NCBI RefSeq assembly: GCF_918797525.1
Contig: NZ_OU963893.1
Span: 1,426,001-1,490,000 of the forward strand
From: an unidentified bacterial endosymbiont
GTDB lineage: Bacteria > Pseudomonadota > Gammaproteobacteria > Enterobacterales > Enterobacteriaceae
DNA length: 64,000 nt
Reading direction: 5' to 3'
Shown: positions 9,165 through 18,690 of the stretch, one piece after another
Layout: every line of letters begins with the position of its first letter
Numbering within the stretch: position 1 is the stretch's first letter
Notes under the pieces: model-generated
Seen by the model: only the letters and a program-made list of their open reading frames with translations
Told to the model about the DNA's origin: nothing
Database searches by the model: none
Made by a program: the position numbers and the translations under genes

Positions 9165-10343
9165 ATGCAATTGCGTAAATTACTTCTGCCAGGACTGCTT
9201 TCCGTTACGTTATTGAGTGGCTGTTCACTGTTCAGTGGCGAAGAAGATGTTGTAAAAATGTCCCCGCTGCCAACTGTTGAAAACCAGTTTACCCCGTCAA
9301 CCGCGTGGAGAACGTCAGTAGGAAGTGGGATTGATGATTTCTATTCCAACCTGCATCCGGCATTTGCTGACAGCGTTGTCTATGCGGCTGACCGGAAAGG
9401 TACCGTCAAAGCGCTCAACGCTGATGACGGAAAAGAGGTGTGGTCGGTAAATCTGGCAGAGAAAGACGGCTGGTTTTCCCGTAAACCTGCACTGCTGTCT
9501 GGTGGTCTGACCGTTGCCGGTGGCCACGTGTATGTGGGTAGCGAAAAAGCGCAGGTTTATGCCCTGAACACCAGCGATGGCTCTATCGCCTGGCAAACCC
9601 GCGTTGCCGGTGAAGCGCTGTCTCGTCCAGTGGTAAGCGATGGCGTTGTGTTGATTCATACCAGCAACGGCCAGCTACAGGCGCTAAACGAAGCGGACGG
9701 TCTAGTGAAATGGACGGTTAACCTTGATATGCCCTCTCTTTCTCTGCGCGGTGAATCCGCCCCGGCTACCGCATATGGCGCTGCTATTGTTGGCGGTGAC
9801 AACGGTCGCGTGAGTGCGGTACTGATGGAACAAGGCCAGATGATTTGGCAGCAACGTATTTCTCAGGCGACCGGTTCAACTGAAATTGACCGCCTGAGTG
9901 ACGTCGATACTACCCCGGTGATTGTGGATGGTGTGGTTTATGCCCTGGCCTATAACGGCAACCTGACTGCGCTGGACCTGCGCAGCGGCCAGATCATGTG
10001 GAAACGTGAGCTGGGCTCGGTCAATGATTTCATTGTTGATGGCAACCGCATCTACATGGTTGATCAGAACGACCGTCTGCTGGCACTGAGCACTGAAGGT
10101 GGCGTAACGCTGTGGACGCAAAGCGATCTGCTGCACCGCCTGCTGACAGCGCCAGCGCTGTTCAGCGGTAGCCTGGTGGTGGGTGATAGCGAAGGGTATA
10201 TGCACTGGGTTGATCCTGAGACGGGCCGCTTCACGGCGCAGCAAAAAGTCGATAGCTCCGGCTTCCTGACGGACCCGGTTATTGCTGACGGTAAACTGCT
10301 GATTCAGGCAAAAGACGGCACGCTGTACGCGATCGCGCGTTAA
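9165..10343 (+). CDS. bamB: Outer-membrane assembly lipoprotein BamB
   Basis: 392 residues (E. coli 392). A lipoprotein signal ends in 'SVTLLSGCSLF', the lipobox Cys being residue 20. The rest is an eight-bladed PQQ-type propeller with repeats such as 'VYALNTSDGSIAWQT' and 'LTALDLRSGQIMWKRE'. It is a subunit of the BAM complex that inserts beta-barrel proteins into the outer membrane, anchored at the inner leaflet. Confidence 0.97.
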   Translation: MQLRKLLLPGLLSVTLLSGCSLFSGEEDVVKMSPLPTVENQFTPSTAWRTSVGSGIDDFYSNLHPAFADSVVYAADRKGTVKALNADDGKEVWSVNLAEKDGWFSRKPALLSGGLTVAGGHVYVGSEKAQVYALNTSDGSIAWQTRVAGEALSRPVVSDGVVLIHTSNGQLQALNEADGLVKWTVNLDMPSLSLRGESAPATAYGAAIVGGDNGRVSAVLMEQGQMIWQQRISQATGSTEIDRLSDVDTTPVIVDGVVYALAYNGNLTALDLRSGQIMWKRELGSVNDFIVDGNRIYMVDQNDRLLALSTEGGVTLWTQSDLLHRLLTAPALFSGSLVVGDSEGYMHWVDPETGRFTAQQKVDSSGFLTDPVIADGKLLIQAKDGTLYAIAR

Positions 10344-10366
10344 TTACCGGGCGGTTGTAGTATACT

Positions 10367-10396
10367 AAACGGCTGCTGTTCACTCAGGAGCCGTTT
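10367..10396 (+). terminator. Hairpin between bamB and der
   Basis: AAACGGCT (10367-10374) pairs with AGCCGTTT (10389-10396) across a 14-base loop, followed by one more T then GAC. The T-run is short, so it is probably a partial terminator between bamB and der. Confidence 0.45.
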
Positions 10397-10455
10397 TGAC
10401 ATTTTTAAAAACGCCGCAAAAGCGACGTTATTTTGAATTTTATGAGGCTTCAAAC

Positions 10456-11928
10456 ATGGTACCTGTGGTCGCGCTTGTCGGGCGCCCTAACGTTGGAAAA
10501 TCCACTCTTTTTAACCGTTTAACACGCACCCGAGATGCGCTGGTTGCGGATTTCCCGGGGCTGACGCGTGACCGTAAGTACGGTCGTGCAGAGGTGGAAG
10601 GACGCGAGTTCATCTGTATTGATACCGGCGGTATTGATGGTACGGAAGACGGCGTGGAAACGCGTATGGCGGAACAGTCGCTGCTGGCTATCGAAGAAGC
10701 AGACGTGGTGCTGTTTATGGTTGATGCCCGCGCAGGCCTGATGCCTGCGGACTCGGCGATTGCTAAGCATCTGCGCGCGCGTGAAAAGCCCACCTTCCTC
10801 GTGGCGAACAAAACTGACGGTATTGATGCCGATCAGGCGGTCGCGGATTTCTGGTCTCTGGGCCTGGGTGAAATTTACCCCATTGCCGCTTCGCACGGTC
10901 GCGGCGTCACCAGCCTGCTGGAAACCGTACTGCTGCCGTGGGTTGATGAGGTGAACCCGCCGGAAGAAGTGGACGAAGATGCTGAATATTGGGCGCAGTT
11001 TGAAGAGGGCGTTGAAGGCGAAGAAGAGCCTGAAGACACCTTCAACCCGCAGGATTTACCGATTAAACTGGCGATCGTAGGGCGTCCAAACGTAGGTAAG
11101 TCAACGCTTACTAACCGTATACTTGGTGAAGAACGCGTGGTTGTGTATGACATGCCGGGCACGACCCGCGACAGCATCTATATCCCTATGCAGCGCGATG
11201 AGCGTGAGTTTGTCCTCATCGACACCGCGGGCGTGCGCAAACGTGGGAAAATCACCGATGTGGTGGAAAAGTTCTCGGTTATCAAAACTCTGCAAGCGAT
11301 CGAAGATGCCAACGTGGTCCTGCTGGTTATCGATGCTCGTGAAGGCATCTCCGATCAGGATCTCTCCCTGCTTGGTTTTATCCTCAATAGTGGGCGCTCA
11401 CTGGTTATCGTCGTCAACAAGTGGGATGGCCTGAGCAATGAAGTCAAAGAGCAGGTGAAAGAGACCCTGGACTTCCGCCTGGGCTTTATCGACTTTGCAC
11501 GCGTGCACTTTATTTCTGCCCTGCACGGCAGCGGCGTGGGTAATCTGTTCGAGTCCGTTCGTGAAGCCTATGACAGCTCCACGCGTCGTCAAAGTACCGC
11601 TATGCTAACCCGCATTATGACCATGGCTGCAGAAGACCACCAGCCGCCGCTGGTGCGTGGCCGTCGCGTGAAGCTCAAATATGCCCACGCCGGGGGGTAT
11701 AACCCGCCTATCGTGGTCATTCATGGCAACCAGGTTAAAGACCTGCCGGACTCCTACAAGCGCTATCTCATGAACTACTTCCGAAAATCGCTGGACGTGA
11801 TGGGTACGCCTATCCGCATTCAGTTTAAGGAGGGGGAGAACCCGTTCGCCAACAAGCGTAATACGCTGACCCCAAACCAGATGCGTAAGCGTAAGCGTTT
11901 GATTAAGCACATTAAGAAAAGCAAATGA
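10456..11928 (+). CDS. der: GTPase Der (ribosome biogenesis)
   Basis: 490 residues, the E. coli length. Two tandem GTPase domains are seen. Each has a P-loop, 'GRPNVGKST' near residue 8 and again near residue 211, and a G4-type NKxD (NKTD, NKWD). An acidic linker ([10 protein letters not shown]...EGEEEPED) joins them, and a KH-like domain with a basic tail ([15 protein letters not shown]) follows. It acts in 50S subunit assembly. The ATG at 10456 is preferred over an upstream in-frame start because '[17 protein letters not shown]' is the conserved N-terminus. Confidence 0.97.
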   Translation: MVPVVALVGRPNVGKSTLFNRLTRTRDALVADFPGLTRDRKYGRAEVEGREFICIDTGGIDGTEDGVETRMAEQSLLAIEEADVVLFMVDARAGLMPADSAIAKHLRAREKPTFLVANKTDGIDADQAVADFWSLGLGEIYPIAASHGRGVTSLLETVLLPWVDEVNPPEEVDEDAEYWAQFEEGVEGEEEPEDTFNPQDLPIKLAIVGRPNVGKSTLTNRILGEERVVVYDMPGTTRDSIYIPMQRDEREFVLIDTAGVRKRGKITDVVEKFSVIKTLQAIEDANVVLLVIDAREGISDQDLSLLGFILNSGRSLVIVVNKWDGLSNEVKEQVKETLDFRLGFIDFARVHFISALHGSGVGNLFESVREAYDSSTRRQSTAMLTRIMTMAAEDHQPPLVRGRRVKLKYAHAGGYNPPIVVIHGNQVKDLPDSYKRYLMNYFRKSLDVMGTPIRIQFKEGENPFANKRNTLTPNQMRKRKRLIKHIKKSK

Positions 11929-11965
11929 TGAATCACTAAAAATCATCTGCTATCGAAAAACCCTG

Positions 11966-11993
11966 AAGCCCGCATTGTGTCGGGCTTATTTGT
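11966..11993 (+). terminator. Terminator after der
   Basis: AAGCCCG (11966-11972) pairs with CGGGCTT (11981-11987), loop CATTGTGT, then ATTTGTT. It ends the bamB-der transcript and marks the border with the decayed block. Confidence 0.75.
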
Positions 11994-12138
11994 TATCAGT
12001 GGCTATCATAACGACGTATGAAAACGCATAATTAGGGTGTGCCTACTGACCTTTGCTGTGTTTCGCGGGAAACGCAACATTGGTAGAGCATTTGCTGATG
12101 ATAAAGTGACCGTTGAAACCGAACGACAGGGAGATGTT

Positions 12139-12684
12139 ATGAGCAAACGCATTGACGTGACCGGAAAGAATGGCGCGACGTTGTCAGCCAAAGGTAGTGG
12201 TCTTATCTATACAAAAGAGCTGGGATGGCTTGATCTCGGTCATGCCAGAGGTACAGATATTCGACTTTTGCTCAACCAGTTCCGCTCTGGCGAGGATGAT
12301 GCATACTGCGTCACTGTTTGAGCACTGGCAGACACGTTTTAGCTGGATAACAGACAGCGGTTTTAGTGCTGAAGATCTGGTTTCTGATCTGTTGGGGTTT
12401 TACTCGGTTGTCCGTCCCATGAATTACCTTGATTTGTTAAGCATCGACCCGAAAGAGAAAGCGCAGCGTCGCTGGGACTTTTACGGCTCTGTTGGTCGGA
12501 ATAAAAATAATTTTTTCCTGCCTTTGCTCTTCCCTGATCCTGATGACCCCTGCATTCGATACATGCCTTATTATGGCAAATATCGCACTGGATGAAGCAG
12601 ATTGACCGGTTTACTGATACGGCCAGTAAAATCGCAAGACCATTAATCAAAAACGGGGTCAGTTTCGGTTTTTGGACGGACTAG
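12139..12684 (+). pseudogene. Decayed gene, unknown family
   Basis: A good start (CAGGGAGATGTT before the ATG) opens 'MSKRIDVTGKNGATLSAKG' and 'GLIYTKELGWLDLGHARGTD' and runs to a stop at 12321. The coherent continuation 'WITDSGFSAEDLVSDLLGFY' and 'FFLPLLFPDPDDP' lies in another frame (about 12316-12592). The end 'MKQIDRFTDTASKIARPL' and 'KNGVSFGFWTD' lies in a third frame and stops at 12684. Material between the first two pieces is probably deleted. The 'GLIY...G..D.GH.R' and 'EDLVSDLLG' patterns faintly recall DUF4056-type proteins. That is a guess, and no function is proposed. Confidence 0.6.
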
Positions 12685-12688
12685 AATA

Positions 12689-13030
12689 ATGAGATTTTTA
12701 CGTAATACGATTTACATTATCCTGGCTGTCGTCATTGGCATTACGGTATTCACTGTTGGCTTTTCACCAGCGATTTGATTAAACACGCCCCGAGAATCAG
12801 TGAGGTGTATGACTTAGAATATCGTTCACAGGATGGCGCTTCGCCAGAAATGAGTTCATCACATTTCATCATACGCGTGACGCTGAAACACTTCGCAGTT
12901 ACCTCAAAGAGAAAGGCTTTATTTACGAGGCTACTGATAGTTTTGGTGAGCAATGGACGCACTGGTGATGTCATTAGCCGTTGATAAAAGCCAGCAAACC
13001 GTGGTTCTGACGGAGCTTTCGTACCCTTAA
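12689..13030 (+). pseudogene. Decayed small membrane-anchored protein gene
   Basis: The ATG at 12689 begins 'MRFLRNTIYIILAVVIGIT', one hydrophobic anchor, then meets a stop near 12779. The sequence goes on in a second frame as 'DLIKHAPRISEVYDLEY', in a third as 'FITFHHTRDAETLRSYLKEK' and 'GFIYEATDSFGEQW', and finally as 'MSLAVDKSQQTVVLTELSYP' with a stop at 13030. At least three frame changes make it non-functional. It starts 4 bases after the previous pseudogene ends, so the two were once an operon. Confidence 0.6.
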
Positions 13031-13099
13031 ATATAACCCCGGTACTAAGCGGGGGATAATTCGCTATGGCTGCCTAATACTAAGTGCTCAGTACCTGCT

Positions 13100-13404
13100 T
13101 TAAAAAACGGGCTAAGTTACCGTTCCTGTTATCGGTAAGCTCGTAGATGACTATATGAATTTTGATGTAGATGCACGCCATCACTATCAGCGCGGCCATT
13201 TCCGTTTGCATCCCCCGGCCAGATGGTTCTGGCATCAGTGAAGGCTGTATTACTTTCTTACTTTCGCGTGATTTTTATGTGGTTCGTGCAGCGTTACTAA
13301 AAGCCCACCGTCACCGTATTTTACAGGGGAATAAACTGTGGGCTTATGGTGAAGTAACGGTGATCGGTAATACGTCAGGGAGTTGCGATGTCGCGCCCGG
13401 CTAA
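13100..13404 (+). pseudogene. Remnant of an unidentified gene
   Basis: Coding-like pieces in more than one frame: 'MNFDVDARHHYQRGHFRL' and 'HPPARWFWHQ' (from about 13155), then 'RILQGNKLWAYGEVTVIGN' (to 13404). Start and end are not definable, so the boundaries given are approximate. The orientation matches its decayed neighbours. Confidence 0.35.
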
Positions 13405-13687
13405 GTGGTCGTTACACCTGCTGGTGTTTTTGGCAATCACATTTTTCCTGATGCTTTCAGGGATATTCGGCCCGCTGGCCGAAAGCCTCAAATATACCGT
13501 CACAAATCTGATGAATTACATCTCAACTGAAAAGCTGGAGCTTTATCCTGATCGCGTAGAGGATAACTATTTCACTATGTATAAACAAGCACAGTGTAAG
13601 TTACCGAAAGGTATACGACTGACTCTCGGGGCATGTTTAATCAATCGCGGGTCAACCTGCATCATGGCGCCTGCTTTCTCTGTGTGA
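13388..13687 (+). pseudogene. Membrane-anchored small protein gene, probably truncated
   Basis: The open frame of 99 residues begins 'MSRPAKWSLHLLVFLAITF' with one membrane segment, then a soluble part ('YTVTNLMNYISTEKLELYPD'). It resembles the anchor-plus-domain plan of the pseudogene at 12689 and could be a sister gene. The stop at 13687 falls where sequence looks degenerate. The ~220 bases to the next gene hold no clear coding sequence. It may be intact, but the setting suggests decay. Confidence 0.4.
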
Positions 13688-13909
13688 TGTCAATCACTCT
13701 TCCCTTCCAACCCTGTTTAAATCTAAGAAACTAGACAGCCATCGAGTTTTCACCTTAAAGTCCCGGGTTCGGTTCTGGATAAAATGAGCACCGGGTTATC
13801 AAATGGTTAACCAACTTTTCGCCGTATGTAAAAAATCGATCGGAGACGTAACCGTTCGGCGTACATACTGGTGTTAGCAAGCACGACGACATACCTTTTC
13901 GGGAGAATT

Positions 13910-15451
13910 ATGCAATCCTCTGTTAATCAAAAAGAAAGCCGAACTTTCTTCGGCCATCCCTATCCGCTCGGGTCGCTGTTTTTCACCGAGATGTGGGAAC
14001 GCTTCTCGTTTTACGGCATTCGTCCATTACTGATCCTGTTTATGGCAGCCACCGTTTATGACGGCGGGATGGGGCTGGCGCGTGAAAATGCCTCGGCAAT
14101 CGTGGGTATCTTTGCCGGAACCATGTATCTGGCCGCGCTGCCGGGCGGCTGGCTGGCGGATAACTGGCTCGGCCAGCAGCGCGCCGTCTGGTACGGTTCG
14201 ATTCTGATTGCACTCGGCCATCTGTCAATCGCGCTCTCTGCCTTTATGGGCGATAACCTGTTCTTTATCGGCCTGATGTTTATCGTACTCGGTTCGGGTC
14301 TGTTTAAGACCTGTATCTCGGTAATGGTGGGCACGCTCTACAAAAAAGGCGATGCGCGTCGCGACGGCGGTTTCTCGCTGTTTTATATGGGCATCAACAT
14401 GGGGTCGTTCATCGCCCCTCTGATCTCCGGCTGGCTGATAAAATCTCACGGCTGGCACTGGGGCTTTGGTATTGGCGGAATCGGCATGCTGGTGGCGTTA
14501 ATCATCTTCCGCGCGTTTGCCGTTCCGTCGATGAAACGCTACGACCGTGAAGTCGGGCTGGACTCGACCTGGAATAGCCCGGTGGTGAAGCGTAACGGCG
14601 TGGGCGCAGGGTTGATCACGCTGGCGGTGGGCGGTGTGGTGATTGTTACGCTGATTGCGCAGGGCGTGATTGTGATTAACCCGGTTGCGGTTGCCAGTAC
14701 GCTGGTATACGTGATCGCGGCGTCCGTTGCGCTTTACTTCATCTATCTGTTCCTTTTTGCCGGTCTGAATCGCAAAGAGCGCGCCAGACTGCTGGTTTGC
14801 TTTATTCTGTTGGTTTCTGCGGCGTTCTTCTGGTCCGCGTTTGAGCAAAAACCGACCTCGTTTAACCTGTTTGCCAACGACTACACTGATCGTATGATCG
14901 GGGATTTTGAAATCCCGGCGGTGTGGTTCCAGTCGATTAACGCCCTGTTTATTATCCTGCTGGCACCGGTGTTTAGCTGGGCATGGCCAAAGCTTGCCAG
15001 CAACAATATTCGTCCGAGCAGCATCACTAAGTTTGTTATCGGTATTCTTTGTGCGGCGGCGGGCTTTGGCCTGATGATGCTGGCGGCGCAGAACGTATTG
15101 AGCAACGGCGGTGCTGGCGTGTCTCCGTTCTGGCTGGTGGGCAGTATTTTAATGCTGACGCTGGGTGAGTTGTGCCTCAGCCCGATTGGGCTGGCGACCA
15201 TGACGCTGCTGGCTCCGGAAAGAATGCGTGGTCAGATGATGGGTCTGTGGTTCTGCGCCAGCGCACTGGGTAACCTGGCCGCAGGCCTGATTGGCGGCCA
15301 CGTGAAGGCTGACCAGTTGGACATGCTGCCGGATCTCTTCGCGCATTGTTCCATCGCCCTGGTTATCTGTGCGGCTGTACTGATCGTACTGATTGTTCCG
15401 GTGCGCCGCATGCTGGAAAATACCCAGACAAAACCGGCCGCTGAGGCCTGA
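13910..15451 (+). CDS. Proton-dependent oligopeptide transporter (POT/PTR2 family)
   Basis: 513 residues from ATG 13910 (GGGAGAATT ribosome site). A longer frame from 13871 lacks such a site. Family hallmarks are clear: 'FFTEMWERFSFYGIRPLLILF' in helix 1 (the ExxERFxYYG-type proton site), 'LPGGWLADNWLGQQRAVW' in the first half, and 'FSLFYMGINMGSFIAPLISG', the PTR2 signature region. About 12-14 membrane helices. It imports di- and tripeptides with protons across the inner membrane. Which of DtpA-D it is closest to cannot be told by eye. The gene lies between der and yfgJ, which are adjacent in E. coli, so it was inserted. Confidence 0.9.
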   Translation: MQSSVNQKESRTFFGHPYPLGSLFFTEMWERFSFYGIRPLLILFMAATVYDGGMGLARENASAIVGIFAGTMYLAALPGGWLADNWLGQQRAVWYGSILIALGHLSIALSAFMGDNLFFIGLMFIVLGSGLFKTCISVMVGTLYKKGDARRDGGFSLFYMGINMGSFIAPLISGWLIKSHGWHWGFGIGGIGMLVALIIFRAFAVPSMKRYDREVGLDSTWNSPVVKRNGVGAGLITLAVGGVVIVTLIAQGVIVINPVAVASTLVYVIAASVALYFIYLFLFAGLNRKERARLLVCFILLVSAAFFWSAFEQKPTSFNLFANDYTDRMIGDFEIPAVWFQSINALFIILLAPVFSWAWPKLASNNIRPSSITKFVIGILCAAAGFGLMMLAAQNVLSNGGAGVSPFWLVGSILMLTLGELCLSPIGLATMTLLAPERMRGQMMGLWFCASALGNLAAGLIGGHVKADQLDMLPDLFAHCSIALVICAAVLIVLIVPVRRMLENTQTKPAAEA

Positions 15452-15511
15452 TTTTTCGCTTAAAATGCCGGGACAGATTTTCTCTCCCGGCCACACCTTA
15501 CAGGAGTAAGC

Positions 15512-15733
15512 ATGTCGATAACCTGCCCGGATTGCCACGCGGAACTGGCGCCACAAAATGGGATAGCGCACTGCGATAACTGCAATAAAGAGATCCCATT
15601 AGACGCGCGCTGCCCGGAATGCCATACGCCGCTCCAGGTGCTGAAAGCTTGTGGTGCGGTGGATTATTTCTGCCAGAACGGCCACGGACTCATCTCGAAG
15701 AAACGCGTGGAGTTCGTCAGGGCCGGAGATTAA
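15512..15733 (+). CDS. yfgJ: Zinc-ribbon protein YfgJ
   Basis: 73 residues (E. coli 71). Two to three CxxC knuckles ('CPDCHAEL', 'CDNCNK', 'CPECHTPL', then 'FCQNGHGLISKKRV') fit the YfgJ zinc-ribbon family. Function unknown. Its TAA at 15731-15733 overlaps the stop of the convergent emfourin gene by 3-4 bases, so there is no room for a separate terminator between them. Confidence 0.9.
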   Translation: MSITCPDCHAELAPQNGIAHCDNCNKEIPLDARCPECHTPLQVLKACGAVDYFCQNGHGLISKKRVEFVRAGD

Positions 15734-16080
15734 TCGCACACGCAGCCTTCGCCCTTTTGCCACAGTTCAATCAGCGATTCCGGTGCTTCCTGTTCAGGCA
15801 CCAGCACAATTATATCAGCGTATTGCGCCTGATTGTGCTGGCTCCAGAAGATCTGAATGCGAAAATAGCGCTGATCGCCCCTTCCCGCTGACGAGGCCTG
15901 ACCGGGCGGTTGTCCGCGCGGAAGAGCCTGTTCCAGTATGCTTACCACGCGCTGGCGCTGCGCGTCGTTAAGAGAGGAGAGCGTGATGGTACGCTGGCCG
16001 CTCAGCTTTGGAATAAAGGCGACGCCGCCTTCCCGGGCCAGCTCAACCACGGCGTCATCCGTTAGTTCCGGGATCTGCAT
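15730..16080 (-). CDS. Emfourin, protealysin-inhibitor protein
   Basis: 116 residues. Resembles the M4-protease inhibitor emfourin described in Serratia, which is encoded next to protealysin: 'REGGVAFIPKLSG', then 'YFRIQIFWSQHNQ...YADIIVLVPEQEAP' and a short C-terminal Cys-containing tail. Its ATG follows the protease TAA with zero spacing (TAAATG), so inhibitor and protease should be made together by reinitiation. No signal peptide is seen, matching a cytoplasmic partner. The inhibitor role is inferred from family and position. Confidence 0.85.
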   Translation of the reverse strand: MQIPELTDDAVVELAREGGVAFIPKLSGQRTITLSSLNDAQRQRVVSILEQALPRGQPPGQASSAGRGDQRYFRIQIFWSQHNQAQYADIIVLVPEQEAPESLIELWQKGEGCVCD

Positions 16081-17100
16081 TTACAACACTCCTACTTGTT
16101 CCCACGCTTGCCTGATGGCCGCCGCAACCTCGCTGCCGGCGCGTTTTTCCCCATGTGCAATCGTCAGTTTTGCAAAGGCGTCGAAGTCGGCATCTTGTGC
16201 CAGCGTGCGATCGCAAACCGTGTCGTACCAGGCATAACCCACTTTTTCCCAGGCATAGCCGCCAACGGCGGTCGCGGCAAGGTAAAACGCGCGATTAGGA
16301 ATGCCGGAGTTGAGATGCACGCCGCCGTTATCCTCCCGGGTTTTGATAAAATTCTTCATATGGCCCGGCTGGGGATCTTTACCGAGCAGAGGATCGTCAT
16401 AGGCGGTGCCGGGAGCCGACATAGAGCGCAACCCTTTACCGTTTATGCCTTCAGCCAGGAGCCCTTCACCAATCAACCAGTCTGCTTTATCGACCGTCTG
16501 CTTAAGATGATACTGTTTAACCAGCGAGCCAAACACGTCTGAGAGGGACTCGTTCAGCGCGCCCGCTTGCTCAAAGTAAATAAGCCCGGCTTCGGTCTCG
16601 GTGACGCCGTGGCTGAGTTCATGTGCCACTACGTCTATGGCAAGGGTGAAGCGGTTAAATATCTCCCCGTCGCCATCGCCAAAGACCATCTGCTGACCAT
16701 TCCAGAAGGCGTTTTGATACTCCCGTCCGTAATGAACGGTACCGGTCAGAATCAGGCCCTTATTATCGAGTGAATCACGCTGATAATTTTTCCAGAAGAA
16801 ATCGTGGGTAATACCTAAATACTCGTAGGCTTCATCCACCGCTACATCGCCGTTGGACGGCTGGCCTTCATAACGCACCTGCGTACCCGGCAGCTCCTGG
16901 GCCTGTTTTGCATCGTAAATATCGCGCTCCAGCTGACCGGCTCTGTTCACATGCGGCGCGGCGGGTTTACCCGGCATATGCGCCATCAGCGCCTGCACAT
17001 GGGTTAACGTCTGCCGGGCGCAGCGCTGCTGCGGCTCAGAACCGCTTTCAATAATACGACGAAGAATATACGGGGGAATGACGCTGTTAAGATGGGGCAT
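16081..17100 (-). CDS. Protealysin-like M4 metalloprotease
   Basis: 339 residues, the protealysin length, much shorter than thermolysin precursors. A short N-terminal propeptide (about 1-50) carries the 'IPPYILRRI' PPL-type motif and there is no signal peptide. Catalytic zinc site HELSH at residues 160-164, third ligand Glu184 in 'LNESLSDVFG', and the M4 'GGVHLNSGIPNRAF' His region near 260. Protealysins are intracellular proteases linked to bacterial invasion through actin cleavage. They are released from autoinhibition by losing the propeptide. The adjacent emfourin is the cognate inhibitor. Confidence 0.92.
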   Translation of the reverse strand: MPHLNSVIPPYILRRIIESGSEPQQRCARQTLTHVQALMAHMPGKPAAPHVNRAGQLERDIYDAKQAQELPGTQVRYEGQPSNGDVAVDEAYEYLGITHDFFWKNYQRDSLDNKGLILTGTVHYGREYQNAFWNGQQMVFGDGDGEIFNRFTLAIDVVAHELSHGVTETEAGLIYFEQAGALNESLSDVFGSLVKQYHLKQTVDKADWLIGEGLLAEGINGKGLRSMSAPGTAYDDPLLGKDPQPGHMKNFIKTREDNGGVHLNSGIPNRAFYLAATAVGGYAWEKVGYAWYDTVCDRTLAQDADFDAFAKLTIAHGEKRAGSEVAAAIRQAWEQVGVL

Positions 17101-17158
17101 GCTGCTCTCCTTATTAAAAAAGGGAATAGCAGGAGTATAGTTTGTAACCGGCGAGGAA

Positions 17159-18532
17159 TTATCCGGTTTTGCGCTGACGCGTTTTTTTCGCCGGTTTAAT
17201 CTGTTTTACTTCGCTCTCTACCCAGCCGTCAGACAGTCGGGTGGTCAGGACATCACCGGCTTTCACCTGCTTCGTTTGTTTCAGCACTTTGCCATCGGTG
17301 GCGGTGGTGACGCTATAGCCGCGCGCCAGCGTGGAGAGGGGGCTGACCGCCTCCAGATGGGTGACGGCATTACCAAAGCGCTCGCGGGTAGCGCTGAGCC
17401 GCGCGCGGATATTGTCCGCCAGACGATACTCCAGCTGCTGGATACGCGTTTGCGCACGATAGATTTTCGGCTGCGGGTTTTGCTGGTTAAGGTGCTGGGT
17501 GAGGCGCTGTTGACGAGATACCACGCGCTTGAGCTGGTTATCCAGCGCAAGGTTCATGCGTTGACGCAGTCGCTCCAGTACGGTTTGCTGGCGCGCCAGG
17601 CGTAATTGCGGATGCTGTTGTTGCAGGCGATGATAAAGCTGAGTAAACCGGCGGGTACCGTTGGCAAGGTAATAATCCATTGCCATTTCCAGACGCTGCT
17701 GACCGTTCTGGATCTGGCGCAGTAATTCCAGCTGATTACGGCTCACCACTTCCGCCGCGGCAGAGGGCGTCGGGGCGCGTAAGTCTGCGACAAAATCCGC
17801 AATCGTCACGTCCGTTTCGTGCCCAACGGCGCTCACCACCGGGATCCGGCTTGCGAAAATCGCCCGTGCTACGCGCTCGTCATTAAAGCTCCAGAGATCT
17901 TCGAGCGAACCGCCGCCGCGCCCAACGATTAAAACGTCGCACTCCTGACGCGCATTCGCCAGTTCGATAGCACGGACAATCTGGCCAGGTGCATCGTCAC
18001 CCTGAACGGCGGTCGGGTAAATGATAACGGGCAGGGAAGGATCGCGTCGCTTCAGCACGTGCAAAATATCATGCAGCGCCGCGCCGGTTTTTGAAGTGAC
18101 AACCCCAAGACAGTGGGCAGGTGAGGGTAGCGGCTTTTTGTCCTGCTGGTCGAACAACCCCTCTTCTGAGAGCCGGGCTTTAAGCTGCTCGTACTTTTGC
18201 TGCAGTAAACCTTCGCCCGCAGGCTGCATGCTCTCAACGATAATCTGATAATCGCCGCGCGGCTCGTACAGAGTGATAGTGGCGCGAACCAGAACCTGCT
18301 GACCATGCTGAGGACGAAACGTCACGCGGCGATTGCTGTTGCGGAACATCGCACAGCGCACCTGAGCGGTGTCGTCTTTCAGCGTGAAGTACCAGTGTCC
18401 GGATGACGGTTGCGTGAAGTTGGAAATTTCACCGCTGATCCAGACCTGTCCTATTTCCTGCTCAAGCAGCAAACGCACCCTTTGGTTAAGGCGGCTAACG
18501 GTATAAATTGAGGGGGATTGAGAGGATAACAT
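17159..18532 (-). CDS. xseA: Exodeoxyribonuclease VII large subunit
   Basis: 457 residues (E. coli 456). An OB-fold nucleic-acid-binding domain at the start ('[26 protein letters not shown]') is followed by the catalytic core ('[13 protein letters not shown]', '[20 protein letters not shown]', '[29 protein letters not shown]') and a coiled-coil C-terminus with a basic end. With XseB it degrades single-stranded DNA from both ends. Divergent from guaB. Confidence 0.96.
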   Translation of the reverse strand: MLSSQSPSIYTVSRLNQRVRLLLEQEIGQVWISGEISNFTQPSSGHWYFTLKDDTAQVRCAMFRNSNRRVTFRPQHGQQVLVRATITLYEPRGDYQIIVESMQPAGEGLLQQKYEQLKARLSEEGLFDQQDKKPLPSPAHCLGVVTSKTGAALHDILHVLKRRDPSLPVIIYPTAVQGDDAPGQIVRAIELANARQECDVLIVGRGGGSLEDLWSFNDERVARAIFASRIPVVSAVGHETDVTIADFVADLRAPTPSAAAEVVSRNQLELLRQIQNGQQRLEMAMDYYLANGTRRFTQLYHRLQQQHPQLRLARQQTVLERLRQRMNLALDNQLKRVVSRQQRLTQHLNQQNPQPKIYRAQTRIQQLEYRLADNIRARLSATRERFGNAVTHLEAVSPLSTLARGYSVTTATDGKVLKQTKQVKAGDVLTTRLSDGWVESEVKQIKPAKKTRQRKTG

Positions 18533-18623
18533 GTGAGCGGGATCAAATTCTAAATCAGCAAGTTATTCAGTCGATAGTAACCTGCTGGGAGGCAATCGCA
18601 AGCATTTTTTCAAAAAAGTGTAG

Positions 18624-18649
18624 ATGCAAACGGTTACGCTCTGTATAAT
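18624..18649 (+). promoter_or_regulatory. guaBA promoter with PurR-like box
   Basis: ATGCAAACGGTTACGC at 18624-18639 matches the PurR operator pattern (consensus ACGCAAACGTTTGCGT) with several mismatches. It is followed by TATAAT at 18644-18649. E. coli guaBA is also PurR-controlled from an operator in this position. The divergent xseA start lies about 90 bases away. Confidence 0.65.
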
Positions 18650-18690
18650 GCCACGGCAATATTTAACCACCCAGGTCAGAGATATTGCCC

